Positions 25,414-35,607 of a DNA stretch of 64,000 nt are shown piece after piece. This stretch comes from Nostoc sp. PCC 7524 (GTDB lineage: Bacteria > Cyanobacteriota > Cyanobacteriia > Cyanobacteriales > Nostocaceae). The stretch spans positions 6,149,501-6,213,500 of the forward strand of contig NC_019684.1 in NCBI RefSeq assembly GCF_000316645.1, read 5' to 3'. Position numbers and translations under genes: made by a program. The notes below the pieces were generated by a model. That model was not told where the DNA came from. It searched no databases and saw only the letters and a list, made by a program, of their open reading frames with translations. Every line of letters starts with the position of its first letter. Within the stretch, counting starts at the first letter, position 1.

Positions 25414-27402
25414 CTACTCCCTACTCCCCACATTCGGACGCACTTTCGCCCGGACGAGTATAGCAGTAATGTTGTCATGACCATTGTATTGGTTGGCCAA
25501 TTCAATTAATTCTGTAATGCCTCCTTCCAAGCTAGTACCAGAACTTAAGAAGGGTAGTAGGTGGTTCTGCCAGTGGGTTTCTAGTAAATCATTATCTGAT
25601 AACCCATCGGAAACTAGAACGAACAGACTATCTTCATTGATCTCGAAAAACTCTACATCGGGGTTAATGGCAGTTTCATCACGCGGCCCCAAGGCTTGGG
25701 TGAGTTGGTAAGCATCAGGACGCGCGTAAGCTATATCAGGTTCTACACCTCTGGCTATTTCTCGTTGACCAACTTCATGATCTACTGTGATTTGCTCCAA
25801 ACCTCGTTTACGAGTGACGCGGTAGCAGCGACTATCACCAACATTAGCAACTGCGGCTTGATTACCTTGAATTAGCACCATCACCAAGGTAGTACCCATC
25901 CGTCCCACCCCGGAACGGGCATCTTGTTGATTTTGTTCAAAAATTGTCTGATTAGCTAGATAAACTCCCTCACGGATAATATCTTCCGTTGGCAGTTGGT
26001 TTGTAGTCCAGTGTTTCTGAAAGTATTGCCGTAGGGTGTTAACTGCTAATTCGCTTGCTACTTCACCGCCAGCGTGTCCGCCCATACCGTCGCAGAGAAT
26101 ATATAAGCCTCGCGCTTGCAAGATGCGGTGTTTGGGCAAGTCTACCTTCTCAATTTTAGTTTCAATGCCAAAACAATCCTCATTATGTTGTCGTTGCCGA
26201 CCGACATCAGTTTGTCCAGCATCTTCTAAGCTACTTAGCTGTACGGACAGTACAACTGTTGGTAAGTCATCAGATTTACCAGCAGTATCTTCTGACTCAT
26301 CTCTTTGCAAAACCGTAGGTGCAGAGGTGTTTTCTTCTTCCATTGGTTCAAAAATAGGGGATGTGGTTATTTCTAGTTCTGTGGCTACTGCTTCTAAGCG
26401 CGATCGCAACTGTGCAATGGTCTGAATATTACCCTGTTCTAAATCATCCAAAATCTGCACGACCGAACCAAATTGAGTCCGTTGGGAGGATCTAAACAGT
26501 GCCTGCCATACTCGACCTAATGCTGTCAGAGTCAAAGGCTGCTCAAGTTTAGCCGGCGTTTCTGCATTCTCATCTGCCTGGAGTGCGATCGCCAAATCAC
26601 GCTCCGGTAGCTGCACGTACAACCGTTGTAGCACCAGCGTTTGGTCTTCATCCAATCGTAAATTTGCCAAATCTAGCAAACTGTAATGAAAACCCAGTGG
26701 TTCTAGTAATGCCCAAAGTTGGGTCATTTGATAACACCAGTGTAAAATTTGTACCGTACTGGTTGTTTCTGCTGACCACAAATCCAGTAAAGACCGCCAA
26801 TGAGAACGGTATTCTATCAGTAATACTTGCAAATCACCCTCCAGCCACGCATCATGAATCTGTGGTATTTCTGGGTAATTGGCAGATTGTAAAGCGAGGT
26901 AAGCTTTAGCCAGATGAGGAATTCCACTCGCTTCTACAGAGGGCGTGAGTAGACCCTGTTGCTGATTGGTTAAAATTGCCTCAAATGGTGATATTTGATA
27001 CGGTTGGCAATCCAAAACCCTGGTACACACTTCACCATTTTGGACTGATATTTCTTCCAACAACTGATAACGCTGCTCTTTGTCTAAATATGAACCCACA
27101 GAAAACTGTGAACTAGAAACTGGAGCAGTAGAAATAGGGGATGGGTGAGGGGGTATCGTCTCCCCTCCGCTTCTCTGTTCCCAGTCTCCAGTCCCCAGTC
27201 CCCAATCCCCAGTTCCCTCCTTCCCAAGAATCGCCCACCATACCGTTCCACATTCTGCGCCACAGTTATGACAATTGAGAGCATCAACAGGTACATCTGT
27301 ACCGCATTGATGACATACTTTGTGGGACAAGGAAGCACCACATTTTTGACAGAATTTGTTAGCGTTAGGGTTTTCAAATTGACACTGAGGGCAAATCAGC
27401 AT
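25414..27402 (-). CDS. Zinc-ribbon / kinase-like / PP2C Ser-Thr phosphatase
   Basis: A 662-residue protein. Residues 1-51 hold zinc-ribbon Cys pairs (CPQC, CQKC, CHQC, CHNC). A linker at 60-76 is encoded by heptamer repeats ([12 protein letters not shown]). About 110-360 looks like a degenerate kinase-like domain without the HRD or DFG residues. The PP2C domain (about 400-650) has the metal-binding acidic residues: DVGRQRQHNEDCFG, CDGMGGHAGG, VANVGDSRCYRV, VLVSDGLSDND and GHDNITAILV. It is encoded upstream of the FHA kinase. The stop codon and the last residues (VGSRE) come from an AGTAGGG repeat. A ribosome-binding site, AAGGAA, precedes the ATG. Confidence 0.9.
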   Translation of the reverse strand: MLICPQCQFENPNANKFCQKCGASLSHKVCHQCGTDVPVDALNCHNCGAECGTVWWAILGKEGTGDWGLGTGDWEQRSGGETIPPHPSPISTAPVSSSQFSVGSYLDKEQRYQLLEEISVQNGEVCTRVLDCQPYQISPFEAILTNQQQGLLTPSVEASGIPHLAKAYLALQSANYPEIPQIHDAWLEGDLQVLLIEYRSHWRSLLDLWSAETTSTVQILHWCYQMTQLWALLEPLGFHYSLLDLANLRLDEDQTLVLQRLYVQLPERDLAIALQADENAETPAKLEQPLTLTALGRVWQALFRSSQRTQFGSVVQILDDLEQGNIQTIAQLRSRLEAVATELEITTSPIFEPMEEENTSAPTVLQRDESEDTAGKSDDLPTVVLSVQLSSLEDAGQTDVGRQRQHNEDCFGIETKIEKVDLPKHRILQARGLYILCDGMGGHAGGEVASELAVNTLRQYFQKHWTTNQLPTEDIIREGVYLANQTIFEQNQQDARSGVGRMGTTLVMVLIQGNQAAVANVGDSRCYRVTRKRGLEQITVDHEVGQREIARGVEPDIAYARPDAYQLTQALGPRDETAINPDVEFFEINEDSLFVLVSDGLSDNDLLETHWQNHLLPFLSSGTSLEGGITELIELANQYNGHDNITAILVRAKVRPNVGSRE
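27180..27222. repeat. Heptamer array translated inside the PP2C gene
   Basis: On the minus strand TGGGGAC/TGGGGAT/TGGAGAC heptamers encode the linker [12 protein letters not shown]. Because 3 and 7 share no factor, every 21 bases gives the same seven residues without a stop in this frame. Confidence 0.85.
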
Positions 27403-27581
27403 AGTGGAAGTTCCTTAATTCCCGTTCCAAGGTGCTTCTAGCCACTAATATCCAAAGTGCCACAATCCGCCGCTTCTGCCTACAGTAGACCTACAAAAAA
27501 TTGTGGTTTCACCCGTGAATTTTGGTGGCAGTATTAATTGTGACGCATATTCGCTAAATATTTCAGACATCGGCAAGATAA

Positions 27582-27672
27582 ATTGGGGATTGGGGACTGG
27601 GGATTGGGGACTGGGGATTGGGGACTGGGGATTGGGGACTGGGGACTGGGGACTGGGGATTGGGGACTGGGT
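27582..27672. repeat. STRR-like heptamer array, alternating ATTGGGG/ACTGGGG
   Basis: Thirteen contiguous 7-base units. In the first two thirds ATT and ACT units alternate, giving a 14-base period, then three ACT units in a row. Confidence 0.9.
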
Positions 27673-27730
27673 AAAAATTCTACCTTTTCTACCTTATCTC
27701 CCCTCACTCCCTCATCCTCCTCATCCTCCT

Positions 27731-27778
27731 CTGCTCCCCTGCTCCCCTGCTCCCCTGCTCCTCTGCTCCCCTGCTCCC
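27731..27778. repeat. CTGCTCCC octamer array
   Basis: Six tandem octamers, five CTGCTCCC and one CTGCTCCT. A similar GCTCCCCT run lies at 25268-25310. Confidence 0.85.
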
Positions 27779-27798
27779 CTACCCCTATTCCCGACTCC

Positions 27799-28389
27799 CT
27801 ACTCCCTACTCCCCATTTTCATCAACTTAACTTCCGCAGCAGTCAAGTTACGCCATTCACCTAAAGCTAGACCATCCAAGCATAAATGAGCAATACTCAC
27901 CCTGATTAAGCGCAAAGTCGGAAACCCCACTGCGGCAGTCATGCGCCGTACTTGGCGATTCTTACCTTCGGTTAGGGTCAATTCTAGCCAACCTGTAGGC
28001 ACATTTTTACGAAATCTAATTGGCGGATCGCGATCGCACACAGGCGGATTTGCTGGCAATAAGCGCACTTTTGCTGGTCGCGTGCGATAATCTTGAATCT
28101 CTACCCCTGTTTGTAATTTGTTGATAGCATCTGCATCAGGAATCCGCTCTACTTGTACCCAGTAAGTCCGTTCATGTCCAAAGCGTGGATGAGACAGACG
28201 ATGCTGTAACCTGCCATCGTTGGTTAATAACAATAACCCTTCGCTATCCCAATCCAACCGCCCCACCGGATACACATCAGGCACATCAATATAATCTTTG
28301 AGGGTTCTATGTTTGGGAGTTTCCTGAGTAAACTGACTCAAGACACCATAGGGTTTGTGAAAAATAATGTAGCGATCGTCAATAGTCAT
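27799..28389 (-). CDS. rluE: 23S rRNA pseudouridine synthase, RluE-type
   Basis: A 196-residue pseudouridine synthase of the RsuA/RluB/RluE group without an S4 domain, as in E. coli RluE (U2457). Motifs are [12 protein letters not shown], the catalytic-Asp motif [17 protein letters not shown] (D46), ERTYWVQVE, and [12 protein letters not shown] near the C-terminus. The last residues, MGSRE plus TAG, come from the GGGAGTAGGGAGTAG repeat that also ends the PP2C gene. Exact target uridine is inferred from similarity to RluE. Confidence 0.88.
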   Translation of the reverse strand: MTIDDRYIIFHKPYGVLSQFTQETPKHRTLKDYIDVPDVYPVGRLDWDSEGLLLLTNDGRLQHRLSHPRFGHERTYWVQVERIPDADAINKLQTGVEIQDYRTRPAKVRLLPANPPVCDRDPPIRFRKNVPTGWLELTLTEGKNRQVRRMTAAVGFPTLRLIRVSIAHLCLDGLALGEWRNLTAAEVKLMKMGSRE

Positions 28390-28565
28390 TAGTTATTAGG
28401 AATCGACCCTGACCAATTGTAGACAAAGAGCGATCGCCCTTGCCAGTAAAGCCCAACTTCTCTTTTCCTCTTCTTTGAGTTAAATGCCGACATAGCACAT
28501 CACCCACCCCATCAGGAATTGTTAACAACCTTGCACCCAACCGTGAGCAAAGTGGTAAAATCTAC

Positions 28566-30041
<1,476 letters not shown>

Positions 30042-30059
30042 AAGTTTGGAGCCATACAA

Positions 30060-30083
30060 AAAAGCCTGCGATCGCAGGCTTTT
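30060..30083. terminator. Bidirectional terminator with a HIP1 core
   Basis: AAAAGCCTGCGATCGCAGGC plus TTTT is a perfect 24-bp palindrome. The apex is the HIP1 octamer GCGATCGC. It lies between thiC and the converging glycosyltransferase gene; A-run and T-run on both sides suit termination in both directions. Confidence 0.85.
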
Positions 30084-30129
30084 CATATTGATACTGTCTC
30101 TTGGGATGGCATTTTCTAGAGAAGATACA

Positions 30130-31032
30130 TCAATTAATGACATCCGCCTTTGAGGGTTCCGAAGAGACATAAGTTGGTTTAATCTGGCTTTGAGAGATTT
30201 GAGCATCTAGGTTAGGAGTAGGAATATACTTCATCTCCCAAGCTTTCAGCAAAATCAAATATTCGTAGAATGCCTGTAATGTACACCAAGCCAAGCCGGC
30301 GCGTCCATCTAAACAACCGCCCAAGAGAAAATACATATACAAAAAACGCAGAAACGGTCTAGCAGGTAAACGCAAAGACAAATCTTTCAAAGCACGTCGC
30401 CGTTCCACTTCAGACTGGCCAAAGAACAAATCTCGCCAATTAACTTTACCTTGCTCTAATTGATACAATGTTTCTTTGGCTTCATCAGTAGAATAACGGT
30501 TATGTTTTTCAATCCAACGGCTCAAACCCTTGCTACAAGTATAGTGGGGATAGGTTTCCTTTAAGAAACTGGTAGCACCGTCACACACTTCCCGTTCAGT
30601 ATGGCCGTAATCTGTAAACCAAACTTTACCATGACGGAACAGACGCAGTTGGTAACGGGGATATTGAGTGCTGCGACGAATCCATTGATTCAGAAAAATC
30701 ACACGTTCTGCAACGTAATAACCGATGTAATCTGGATTTTGCTTTGCTTGTTCACATTCAGCAAACAATTCTGGTGTCATGCGTTCATCGGCTTCCAGGA
30801 TATATACCCACTCATGTTTGGGGGGGATAGACTCCAGCATCCAAGTGCGTTGTCGTCCGTGGCTTTCAAAAGCGTGCTGCACAACGCGCACAGGATAGCG
30901 ACTGGCAATTTCTACGGTGCGATCGCTACTACATGAATCCACAACGATGATGTCATCCGATAGCATCGCTGACTCTATACAAGCTGCGATATCTAATTCT
31001 TCGTTATAAGTCAATATGTAAATTGAGAACAT
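30130..31032 (-). CDS. Glycosyltransferase family 2, WaaE/KdtX-like (candidate hpsK)
   Basis: A 300-residue GT2 enzyme. N-terminal SIYILTYNEELDIAACIESA, DDIIVVDSCSSDRTVE and the EADERMTPEL metal-site region are those of the lipopolysaccharide-core glucosyltransferase-like subgroup. A weak hydrophobic segment lies near 227-240. It is the last gene of the hps run, 126 bases after hpsJ, with a hairpin in between. By position it matches the glycosyltransferase I remember as hpsK in Nostoc punctiforme; the name is inference. It converges on thiC. Confidence 0.85.
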   Translation of the reverse strand: MFSIYILTYNEELDIAACIESAMLSDDIIVVDSCSSDRTVEIASRYPVRVVQHAFESHGRQRTWMLESIPPKHEWVYILEADERMTPELFAECEQAKQNPDYIGYYVAERVIFLNQWIRRSTQYPRYQLRLFRHGKVWFTDYGHTEREVCDGATSFLKETYPHYTCSKGLSRWIEKHNRYSTDEAKETLYQLEQGKVNWRDLFFGQSEVERRRALKDLSLRLPARPFLRFLYMYFLLGGCLDGRAGLAWCTLQAFYEYLILLKAWEMKYIPTPNLDAQISQSQIKPTYVSSEPSKADVIN

Positions 31033-31099
31033 TTCCCAGTCTTATAGAGATTTTACTAACTGCTAAGTATATTTTTATTATCGGATGAATCACGGTCAA

Positions 31100-31144
31100 A
31101 GGCAGTATAAACTGTCAAAAATTGTTTGATATTTTATACTGCCT
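31100..31144 (-). terminator. Hairpin after hpsJ
   Basis: AGGCAGTATAAA (31100-31111) and TTTATACTGCCT (31133-31144) give 12 perfect pairs, with inner TCAAA/TTTGA. On the minus strand it starts 14 bases after the hpsJ stop. The T-run is short (CCTTTGAC), so it may be a weak terminator or a processing site. Confidence 0.5.
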
Positions 31145-31158
31145 AGTGATGATTAAAG

Positions 31159-32001
31159 TTAACGTGCTGGAACTTTACCTTTAGGCTTACCACCTTGAAA
31201 AGCACCCATACCTCTTAATCCTGTCCAACCGATGATGATGTAACCGATAGATAATAGTAGGCTGCTCATCCCAATCCGGAGTCCAGATTTCCAAGCATTA
31301 TCTTTAGCTTGTTTAGCAGCATCTTCTTTACGCTGACGAATTTGGTTCAATCGTTGATTAGCTAGCCCTTGAGGATCTGTTTGCTGGGCAATAAACTGAT
31401 CAAGCTCTTGGGGATTGGCTTTAAATTTTTTGAGTAGTTCTTTTTGGGCTGCTGGAATTTGGGGATTCCTTAGTGCTTGTTGATATTTCTGCTCATCTTG
31501 AAGCAGATCAGTAAATTGAGCTTTAGCTTGATTGCGTAATTGTTCTAACTGAGCTTTTCCTTGATCATTATTTAGTTGGGCTTGAAATTGGGATAACTGA
31601 TTTTTCAGTTGGTTTTCTGCTTGTTCTGCATCTTGGTTAATTTGATTTACTGTTTGATCACTTGCTTGTCTGACATTATTGAGGTGCAAGGGAAAAACCA
31701 GTAAGAACATTAAACCTAAGATGCTAGAAAGCACCAAAACTGGAAATCTTAAGTCAAAACCTTTCGATCCGCCCTCACTAGCATCTTGCATCCAATAACC
31801 AGTAAACAAAGCTCCCACACCAACCAAGGGTACAATACCTCGGTCTACGAGTGCTGTTGTTAGGTTAATTTGCCATAACCGATCTGTTGGTTGAAAGGGC
31901 AACAACAGAACTAAAAAGTCAAGCAAAAAGGACAAAATTAAAATTATTCCCACCACTTTCAGGGTGAGGGCGGCATTTACAGAATTAGAACGGTTAACCA
32001 T
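31159..32001 (-). CDS. hpsJ: Hormogonium polysaccharide protein HpsJ (HpsJ-A type)
   Basis: A 280-residue membrane protein with about four hydrophobic helices (13-35, 50-68, 86-103, 243-262). Between the third and fourth lies a long Gln/Asn/Ala-rich coiled-coil region (about 110-235), probably on the outer side. It is similar in topology and in VPLVGVGALFTG to the exosortase-linked paralogue at 3423. It stands within the hps run between a DUF2064 transferase and a GT2. Members are needed for hormogonium polysaccharide and motility in Nostoc punctiforme; the molecular function is not known. Confidence 0.85.
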   Translation of the reverse strand: MVNRSNSVNAALTLKVVGIILILSFLLDFLVLLLPFQPTDRLWQINLTTALVDRGIVPLVGVGALFTGYWMQDASEGGSKGFDLRFPVLVLSSILGLMFLLVFPLHLNNVRQASDQTVNQINQDAEQAENQLKNQLSQFQAQLNNDQGKAQLEQLRNQAKAQFTDLLQDEQKYQQALRNPQIPAAQKELLKKFKANPQELDQFIAQQTDPQGLANQRLNQIRQRKEDAAKQAKDNAWKSGLRIGMSSLLLSIGYIIIGWTGLRGMGAFQGGKPKGKVPAR

Positions 32002-32221
32002 AGTTTCTCAAACTTTTGCTCAATTCAAAGTAATTTTCCAATTTCAGTTACTTGAATATTCCATAACGTTGTTTGTTATGCGAAGTATGACTGTACATAC
32101 TGAAAAACGTATGCCATCATAGTACAGAATTTTTGCCCTTGAGTTTGAAGCTACACCAAAGTAACATTTGTTATTCAGGGTGTCGTCGGCAAAATAGCGT
32201 ATTCTAGGATACAAGGGTAGC

Positions 32222-32923
32222 CTACTGGGAATTTGCCTTTCTCATCTTAACTTCTGTATCCAAAATCCGTTGCCAAATCGGTAAATCTTCTGGGCGGTCA
32301 ATATCAGCTAAAGTTGGTAAGTAAAAATACGAGATGTTAAGTTGATTGGCAATATCTATAGTTTGTTGTAATACCTGAGAAGTTCCCCAAGTAATGTTAC
32401 AAAATAATTCCGGGATAAAGCGACGTAGCCCAATCAAGTAGTAGCCACCGTCAATCGCTGGGCCTATTACCAAGTCAAAAGCTTGCAGTTGTGCAGAAGC
32501 TTGAGTGAGAATCTGAGCATTAGCTTCTGGACAATCAGTGCCAATTATAATTACTTGTTGTGCATGGTGATCGAAAGCATCAGCTAGCGATCGCACCATT
32601 CTCACACCCAAGTCCCCTTCCCCTTGACACTGATATAATAAGTCATATCCTAACCACTGTTGCATAAGTTGCAGATTACCACCAGCAAATCTCACTTCTA
32701 TAGATACGTTCTTTGACAATTCTCCAACTTGAGATAGCGTGTACTCTGTCATCTGCTTTTGCAAGTTCGCAGCACCAACACTACCCAAAGCTGGTATCAG
32801 TCGGGTTTTCGTCTTCCCCGGTTCTGGATAGCGAGTAAATATAATTAAGTGCCGTTGAGCAATTTTAATTGGTTTCAGAATAAAGTACCTAGTTGGAATT
32901 GAATAAAAATATATTAATAGCAA
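32222..32923 (-). CDS. DUF2064 / TIGR04282-type glycosyl- or nucleotidyltransferase (candidate hpsI)
   Basis: A 233-residue protein of the MobA/GT-A-like DUF2064 group. Motifs are HLIIFTRYPEPGKTKTRLIPALG, VIIIGTDCPEA and LVIGPAIDGGYYLIGL. The only plausible start in the first 60 codons is a TTG at 32923, ten bases before the stop of the upstream pseudopilin gene, so translational coupling is likely; the first 20 residues are uncertain. The active-site GTDCP and DGGYYLIGL segments are intact. It is part of the hps run; the name hpsI is inferred from position. Confidence 0.8.
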   Translation of the reverse strand: MLLIYFYSIPTRYFILKPIKIAQRHLIIFTRYPEPGKTKTRLIPALGSVGAANLQKQMTEYTLSQVGELSKNVSIEVRFAGGNLQLMQQWLGYDLLYQCQGEGDLGVRMVRSLADAFDHHAQQVIIIGTDCPEANAQILTQASAQLQAFDLVIGPAIDGGYYLIGLRRFIPELFCNITWGTSQVLQQTIDIANQLNISYFYLPTLADIDRPEDLPIWQRILDTEVKMRKANSQ

Positions 32924-33573
32924 TACTTACCATTTGTGTTAGCTTTAGGATTTTCTTTGCCCCTCCTTAGTGCGCCTATAATCGTAGAAACATAAACACA
33001 ACGCTTAACTTTAGAACTCTTTTGACTATAGAAAGTTACTTGGCTTAAGGTTCTAAGTGATGTCTTAGTACACTCATCTTCAACTTTGTAAACGGGACAT
33101 CCTTGGTAGTTAAATAAAATTCGCCAAACTTGCTGCGAAGATTGTTTTGGAATAGTAGTTTCGTTTTTATCCTTATTATTTTTTTCTTGATCAATCTGAA
33201 TATTTGGATGCAGATTGTGCCATATGTGATCGTTATTTTTAACAGCATTAGGAATAAAATTTTCTGCATCTGCTGCATGAACAGTCCATTGCACAATGCC
33301 GTTGTTTTCACGCAAGCTGACTTGATTGGTTATTTTGTCTTTAGTGGCTTGGCTTTGGGCTTGGCGCATAGCCCAAAAAACCTTGTCTTGAGCATCGTTA
33401 AGACGGCGAGTTTCTACAAAAGCTTGCCAGCTAGGTAGTGCTAGGGCAGCTAATATACCAAAGGCAACAACTACTACTAAAAGCTCTATCAGTGTAAAGC
33501 CACTGATAGAACTATGCGTACAGGAATTTTTGGTATTGCTGAGAAGCCAAAAACGTACTGAATATTTATCCAT
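32914..33573 (-). CDS. Pseudopilin, GspH-like (candidate hpsH)
   Basis: A 219-residue pseudopilin from the ATG at 33573; a TTG codon nine bases upstream is the alternative. Class III signal peptide: SSISGFTLIELLVVVVAFGILA with cleavage after Gly and Glu at +5. The downstream helix continues into LPSWQAFVETRRLNDAQDKVF, typical of GspH/FimT. It is separated from hpsB-C-D by hpsE. It is the fourth pseudopilin of the run, which fits a type-II/IV-like machine for polysaccharide export. The name is inferred from gene order. Confidence 0.85.
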   Translation of the reverse strand: MDKYSVRFWLLSNTKNSCTHSSISGFTLIELLVVVVAFGILAALALPSWQAFVETRRLNDAQDKVFWAMRQAQSQATKDKITNQVSLRENNGIVQWTVHAADAENFIPNAVKNNDHIWHNLHPNIQIDQEKNNKDKNETTIPKQSSQQVWRILFNYQGCPVYKVEDECTKTSLRTLSQVTFYSQKSSKVKRCVYVSTIIGALRRGKENPKANTNGKYCY

Positions 33574-33683
33574 GCACCCCAAATAATAGCAACACGAAAT
33601 TTGCTAATATAATCTTTAGATATTTCTTTGAAACAAATAAAAATCGCTTAAGATAGACAAAGGATTATATATTGTTTGCATAC

Positions 33684-34643
33684 TTATTTGTCAAAATACC
33701 CATTTCTCCACAGATAAAACGGGCTAATAAAACTACTTAAAAATAGTTGCATTTCGCAAGCAGCTACTAAATCTGTCTTTATCTTGAATCTATATTTAAG
33801 TAAATGTAATGATATTTTTCTGAGATCATTGAGAATATAAGCTAATAGAGCAAATGGCTTAATCCAAGGATTTATGATTAACATTCTAGTCACATAACGG
33901 CTTAATCCAATACCTCTAAAAAACGGAATTAAATACTCCTTATTTAATCGTGAACTCGGAATTTTGTGCAATATTTCCATTTCTGGATTATACCAAACTT
34001 CCCACCCAGATTTTTGAATATAAGATAACATTTCTAAGTCTTCACTGGTGAGCATATTACCAGTAACTCTACCAGTTAAAATTGGATTGTTTGGGACGCT
34101 ATCTAACCAAGCTTGACGACGCACAACCAAACCAGCAGAGGGAGGAAGCAATTTTTTAGCTGGTTCATACCTTAAAGGCAAATTACCGCGTTCTGTAATT
34201 GCTAAAAATGCAGCAATACGTTGAAAATTTTCTGGTGGTTCTATTTCCCAATCAGGATGTATCTGACTACCATAAGCACCTGCTTGAGGATATTTATGAG
34301 CAAAATTATAAGCAGATATTACCCAATTTAAGTGAGGGTAGTTATCATCATCTAGAAAACCTATTAATTCACTTTTGGCTTCTTGAATAGCACGTTTTCT
34401 AGCGTATGCTGCGCCCTGTTGGGGTTCAAAATAATATTTTAAAGGATAAGGAGATGACCAATTTTCTTGATAACTTTGAATAACTTTTGCTGTGTCATCG
34501 CTGCTGTTATTATCTACAACAATAATTTCCCAAAAGAAATTTTCAGTATGAATTTGATCACGTAATCGTTCCAGTAGTTCAGGCAAACGTTCTGCCCCGT
34601 TATAAGTTGGAATAGCTACAGTAAAATCAATACACATAATCAT
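33684..34643 (-). CDS. hpsE: Hormogonium polysaccharide glycosyltransferase HpsE
   Basis: A 319-residue GT2 enzyme. It begins FTVAIPTYNGAERLPELLERL and continues IIVVDNNSSDDTAKVI, FLDDDNYPHLNW and the acceptor-loop LPPSAGLVVRRQAWL, TSEDLEMLSYIQ. The start could be the first ATG at 34643 or the third codon ATG (34637), which aligns with the paralogue at 48824. It lies in the hps run after hpsD and before the fourth pseudopilin. In Nostoc punctiforme HpsE is one of three glycosyltransferases required for hormogonium polysaccharide; hpsF and hpsG are not found next to it here. Confidence 0.88.
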   Translation of the reverse strand: MIMCIDFTVAIPTYNGAERLPELLERLRDQIHTENFFWEIIVVDNNSSDDTAKVIQSYQENWSSPYPLKYYFEPQQGAAYARKRAIQEAKSELIGFLDDDNYPHLNWVISAYNFAHKYPQAGAYGSQIHPDWEIEPPENFQRIAAFLAITERGNLPLRYEPAKKLLPPSAGLVVRRQAWLDSVPNNPILTGRVTGNMLTSEDLEMLSYIQKSGWEVWYNPEMEILHKIPSSRLNKEYLIPFFRGIGLSRYVTRMLIINPWIKPFALLAYILNDLRKISLHLLKYRFKIKTDLVAACEMQLFLSSFISPFYLWRNGYFDK

Positions 34644-34667
34644 CTACAAAAACAAAAGCTAACTAGA

Positions 34668-34720
34668 TTACGACTTACGCAGGTGACACACCCTACAAAT
34701 GTGCCAGTCGCGTAAATCCT
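34668..34720. repeat. Partial TAGGACTTACGC-family element
   Basis: ACGACTTACGCAGG on the left and GTCGCGTAAATCCT on the right are imperfect inverted ends, in the hpsE leader. It belongs to the same family as 583-711 but is shorter and diverged. Confidence 0.4.
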
Positions 34721-34808
34721 CTAGATATATCGATTTTTAATTATATTCATCTGTATAGCATTCAGTGAATTCACTGAAATTTATTTTCAAATTTTTATGA
34801 CTATATTT

Positions 34809-35531
34809 TTAACCGCAATCACTATCTTTCGCAATTTTTATTGAACCTAAGAGAGTTTTGATAACTACGCATCTTTTGATGTTAGTTGCTTGAGTTGGAT
34901 TCCCAGGTTTAGCCACAGCAACAGAGACAATTAAGCCTTTATACTGTTTGGTGGTACTATCATAACCTAGTTTGTTTTGTTGCACCGATGTTAATCCGTC
35001 AGTTTTTGTTTTGACTGACACATCTAAAGCACCTGTGTAGTCAAAGGTTATTGTTTGCGCGGTTGTTGAACCATAAGTAACAGATGTAGTGCTAGTAGTC
35101 TGATTATTACTTGTGAGATTTGTACCAATTACAATTTGTCCTGATGCAATGTCGAAATTTTGACTTCTCACCTTCCAGTTGTCGTCAGTGGGTGTTAAAC
35201 CTTTAGGATGTACAACAACTTGTGGAATATTATTGTTGTTTCTAAAACTCACACTGTAACTGAGTTTGTTGCGTTTAGCTTCTTGTTGAGCTTCTTGGAT
35301 AGCAGCTAGAACAACATCGTTAGTTTTACTGGCTCTTTGTCTATTCACTAAGGCTATCCAATTAGGTGCTGCGATCGCTGCTAAAACACCAATCATTAAT
35401 ACTACTGCCACAACTTCAATTAGGCTAAAACCATCATTTTTTTGTTCAAATTTAGAATTATTATTCGCTTTCAAAATAAAAAAATTCACAAAAATTCTAT
35501 GTGATATTTTACCTAGCGCAATAGCATACAT
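34809..35531 (-). CDS. hpsD: Hormogonium polysaccharide pseudopilin HpsD
   Basis: A 240-residue pseudopilin. The class III signal ends NDGFSLIEV, followed by the membrane helix VAVVLMIGVLAAIAAPNW. The body is rich in beta-type Thr/Ser/Asn segments, with two Cys near the end (RCVVIKT, DSDCG). A 34-residue leader before the cleavage site is long; a later start is possible but no ATG is better placed. It stands third in the hpsB-C-D set downstream of hpsA. Pseudopilins of this set are thought to form the export apparatus for the polysaccharide. Confidence 0.8.
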   Translation of the reverse strand: MYAIALGKISHRIFVNFFILKANNNSKFEQKNDGFSLIEVVAVVLMIGVLAAIAAPNWIALVNRQRASKTNDVVLAAIQEAQQEAKRNKLSYSVSFRNNNNIPQVVVHPKGLTPTDDNWKVRSQNFDIASGQIVIGTNLTSNNQTTSTTSVTYGSTTAQTITFDYTGALDVSVKTKTDGLTSVQQNKLGYDSTTKQYKGLIVSVAVAKPGNPTQATNIKRCVVIKTLLGSIKIAKDSDCG

Positions 35532-35607
35532 TGCAGATTCACCTTTGTTGGAATGAGAGTTTTAAACACCAGTCAAAATTTTCAGACAATTTATATATTA
35601 TTTCTAA

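Larger units (their letters stand above)
27403..27798. other. Repeat-filled gap between PP2C and RluE genes
   Basis: About 400 bases. It contains 13 heptamers at 27582-27672 and six CTGCTCCC octamers at 27731-27778, then CCCTACT repeats that run into the rluE stop. The plus-strand open frames here are translations of repeats, not genes. Confidence 0.7.

Noticed and set aside
25176..25509. Plus-strand open frames rich in [10 protein letters not shown] upstream of the kinase gene
   Set aside because: These are translations of tandem heptamers, with no ribosome-binding site or conserved domain.
25150..27785. CRISPR array
   Set aside because: The repeats are 7-8 bases in direct tandem without spacers, and no cas genes are near.
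27503..27889. Plus-strand open frames over the heptamer array and octamers
   Set aside because: Also repeat translation; they overlap the rluE gene on the other strand.
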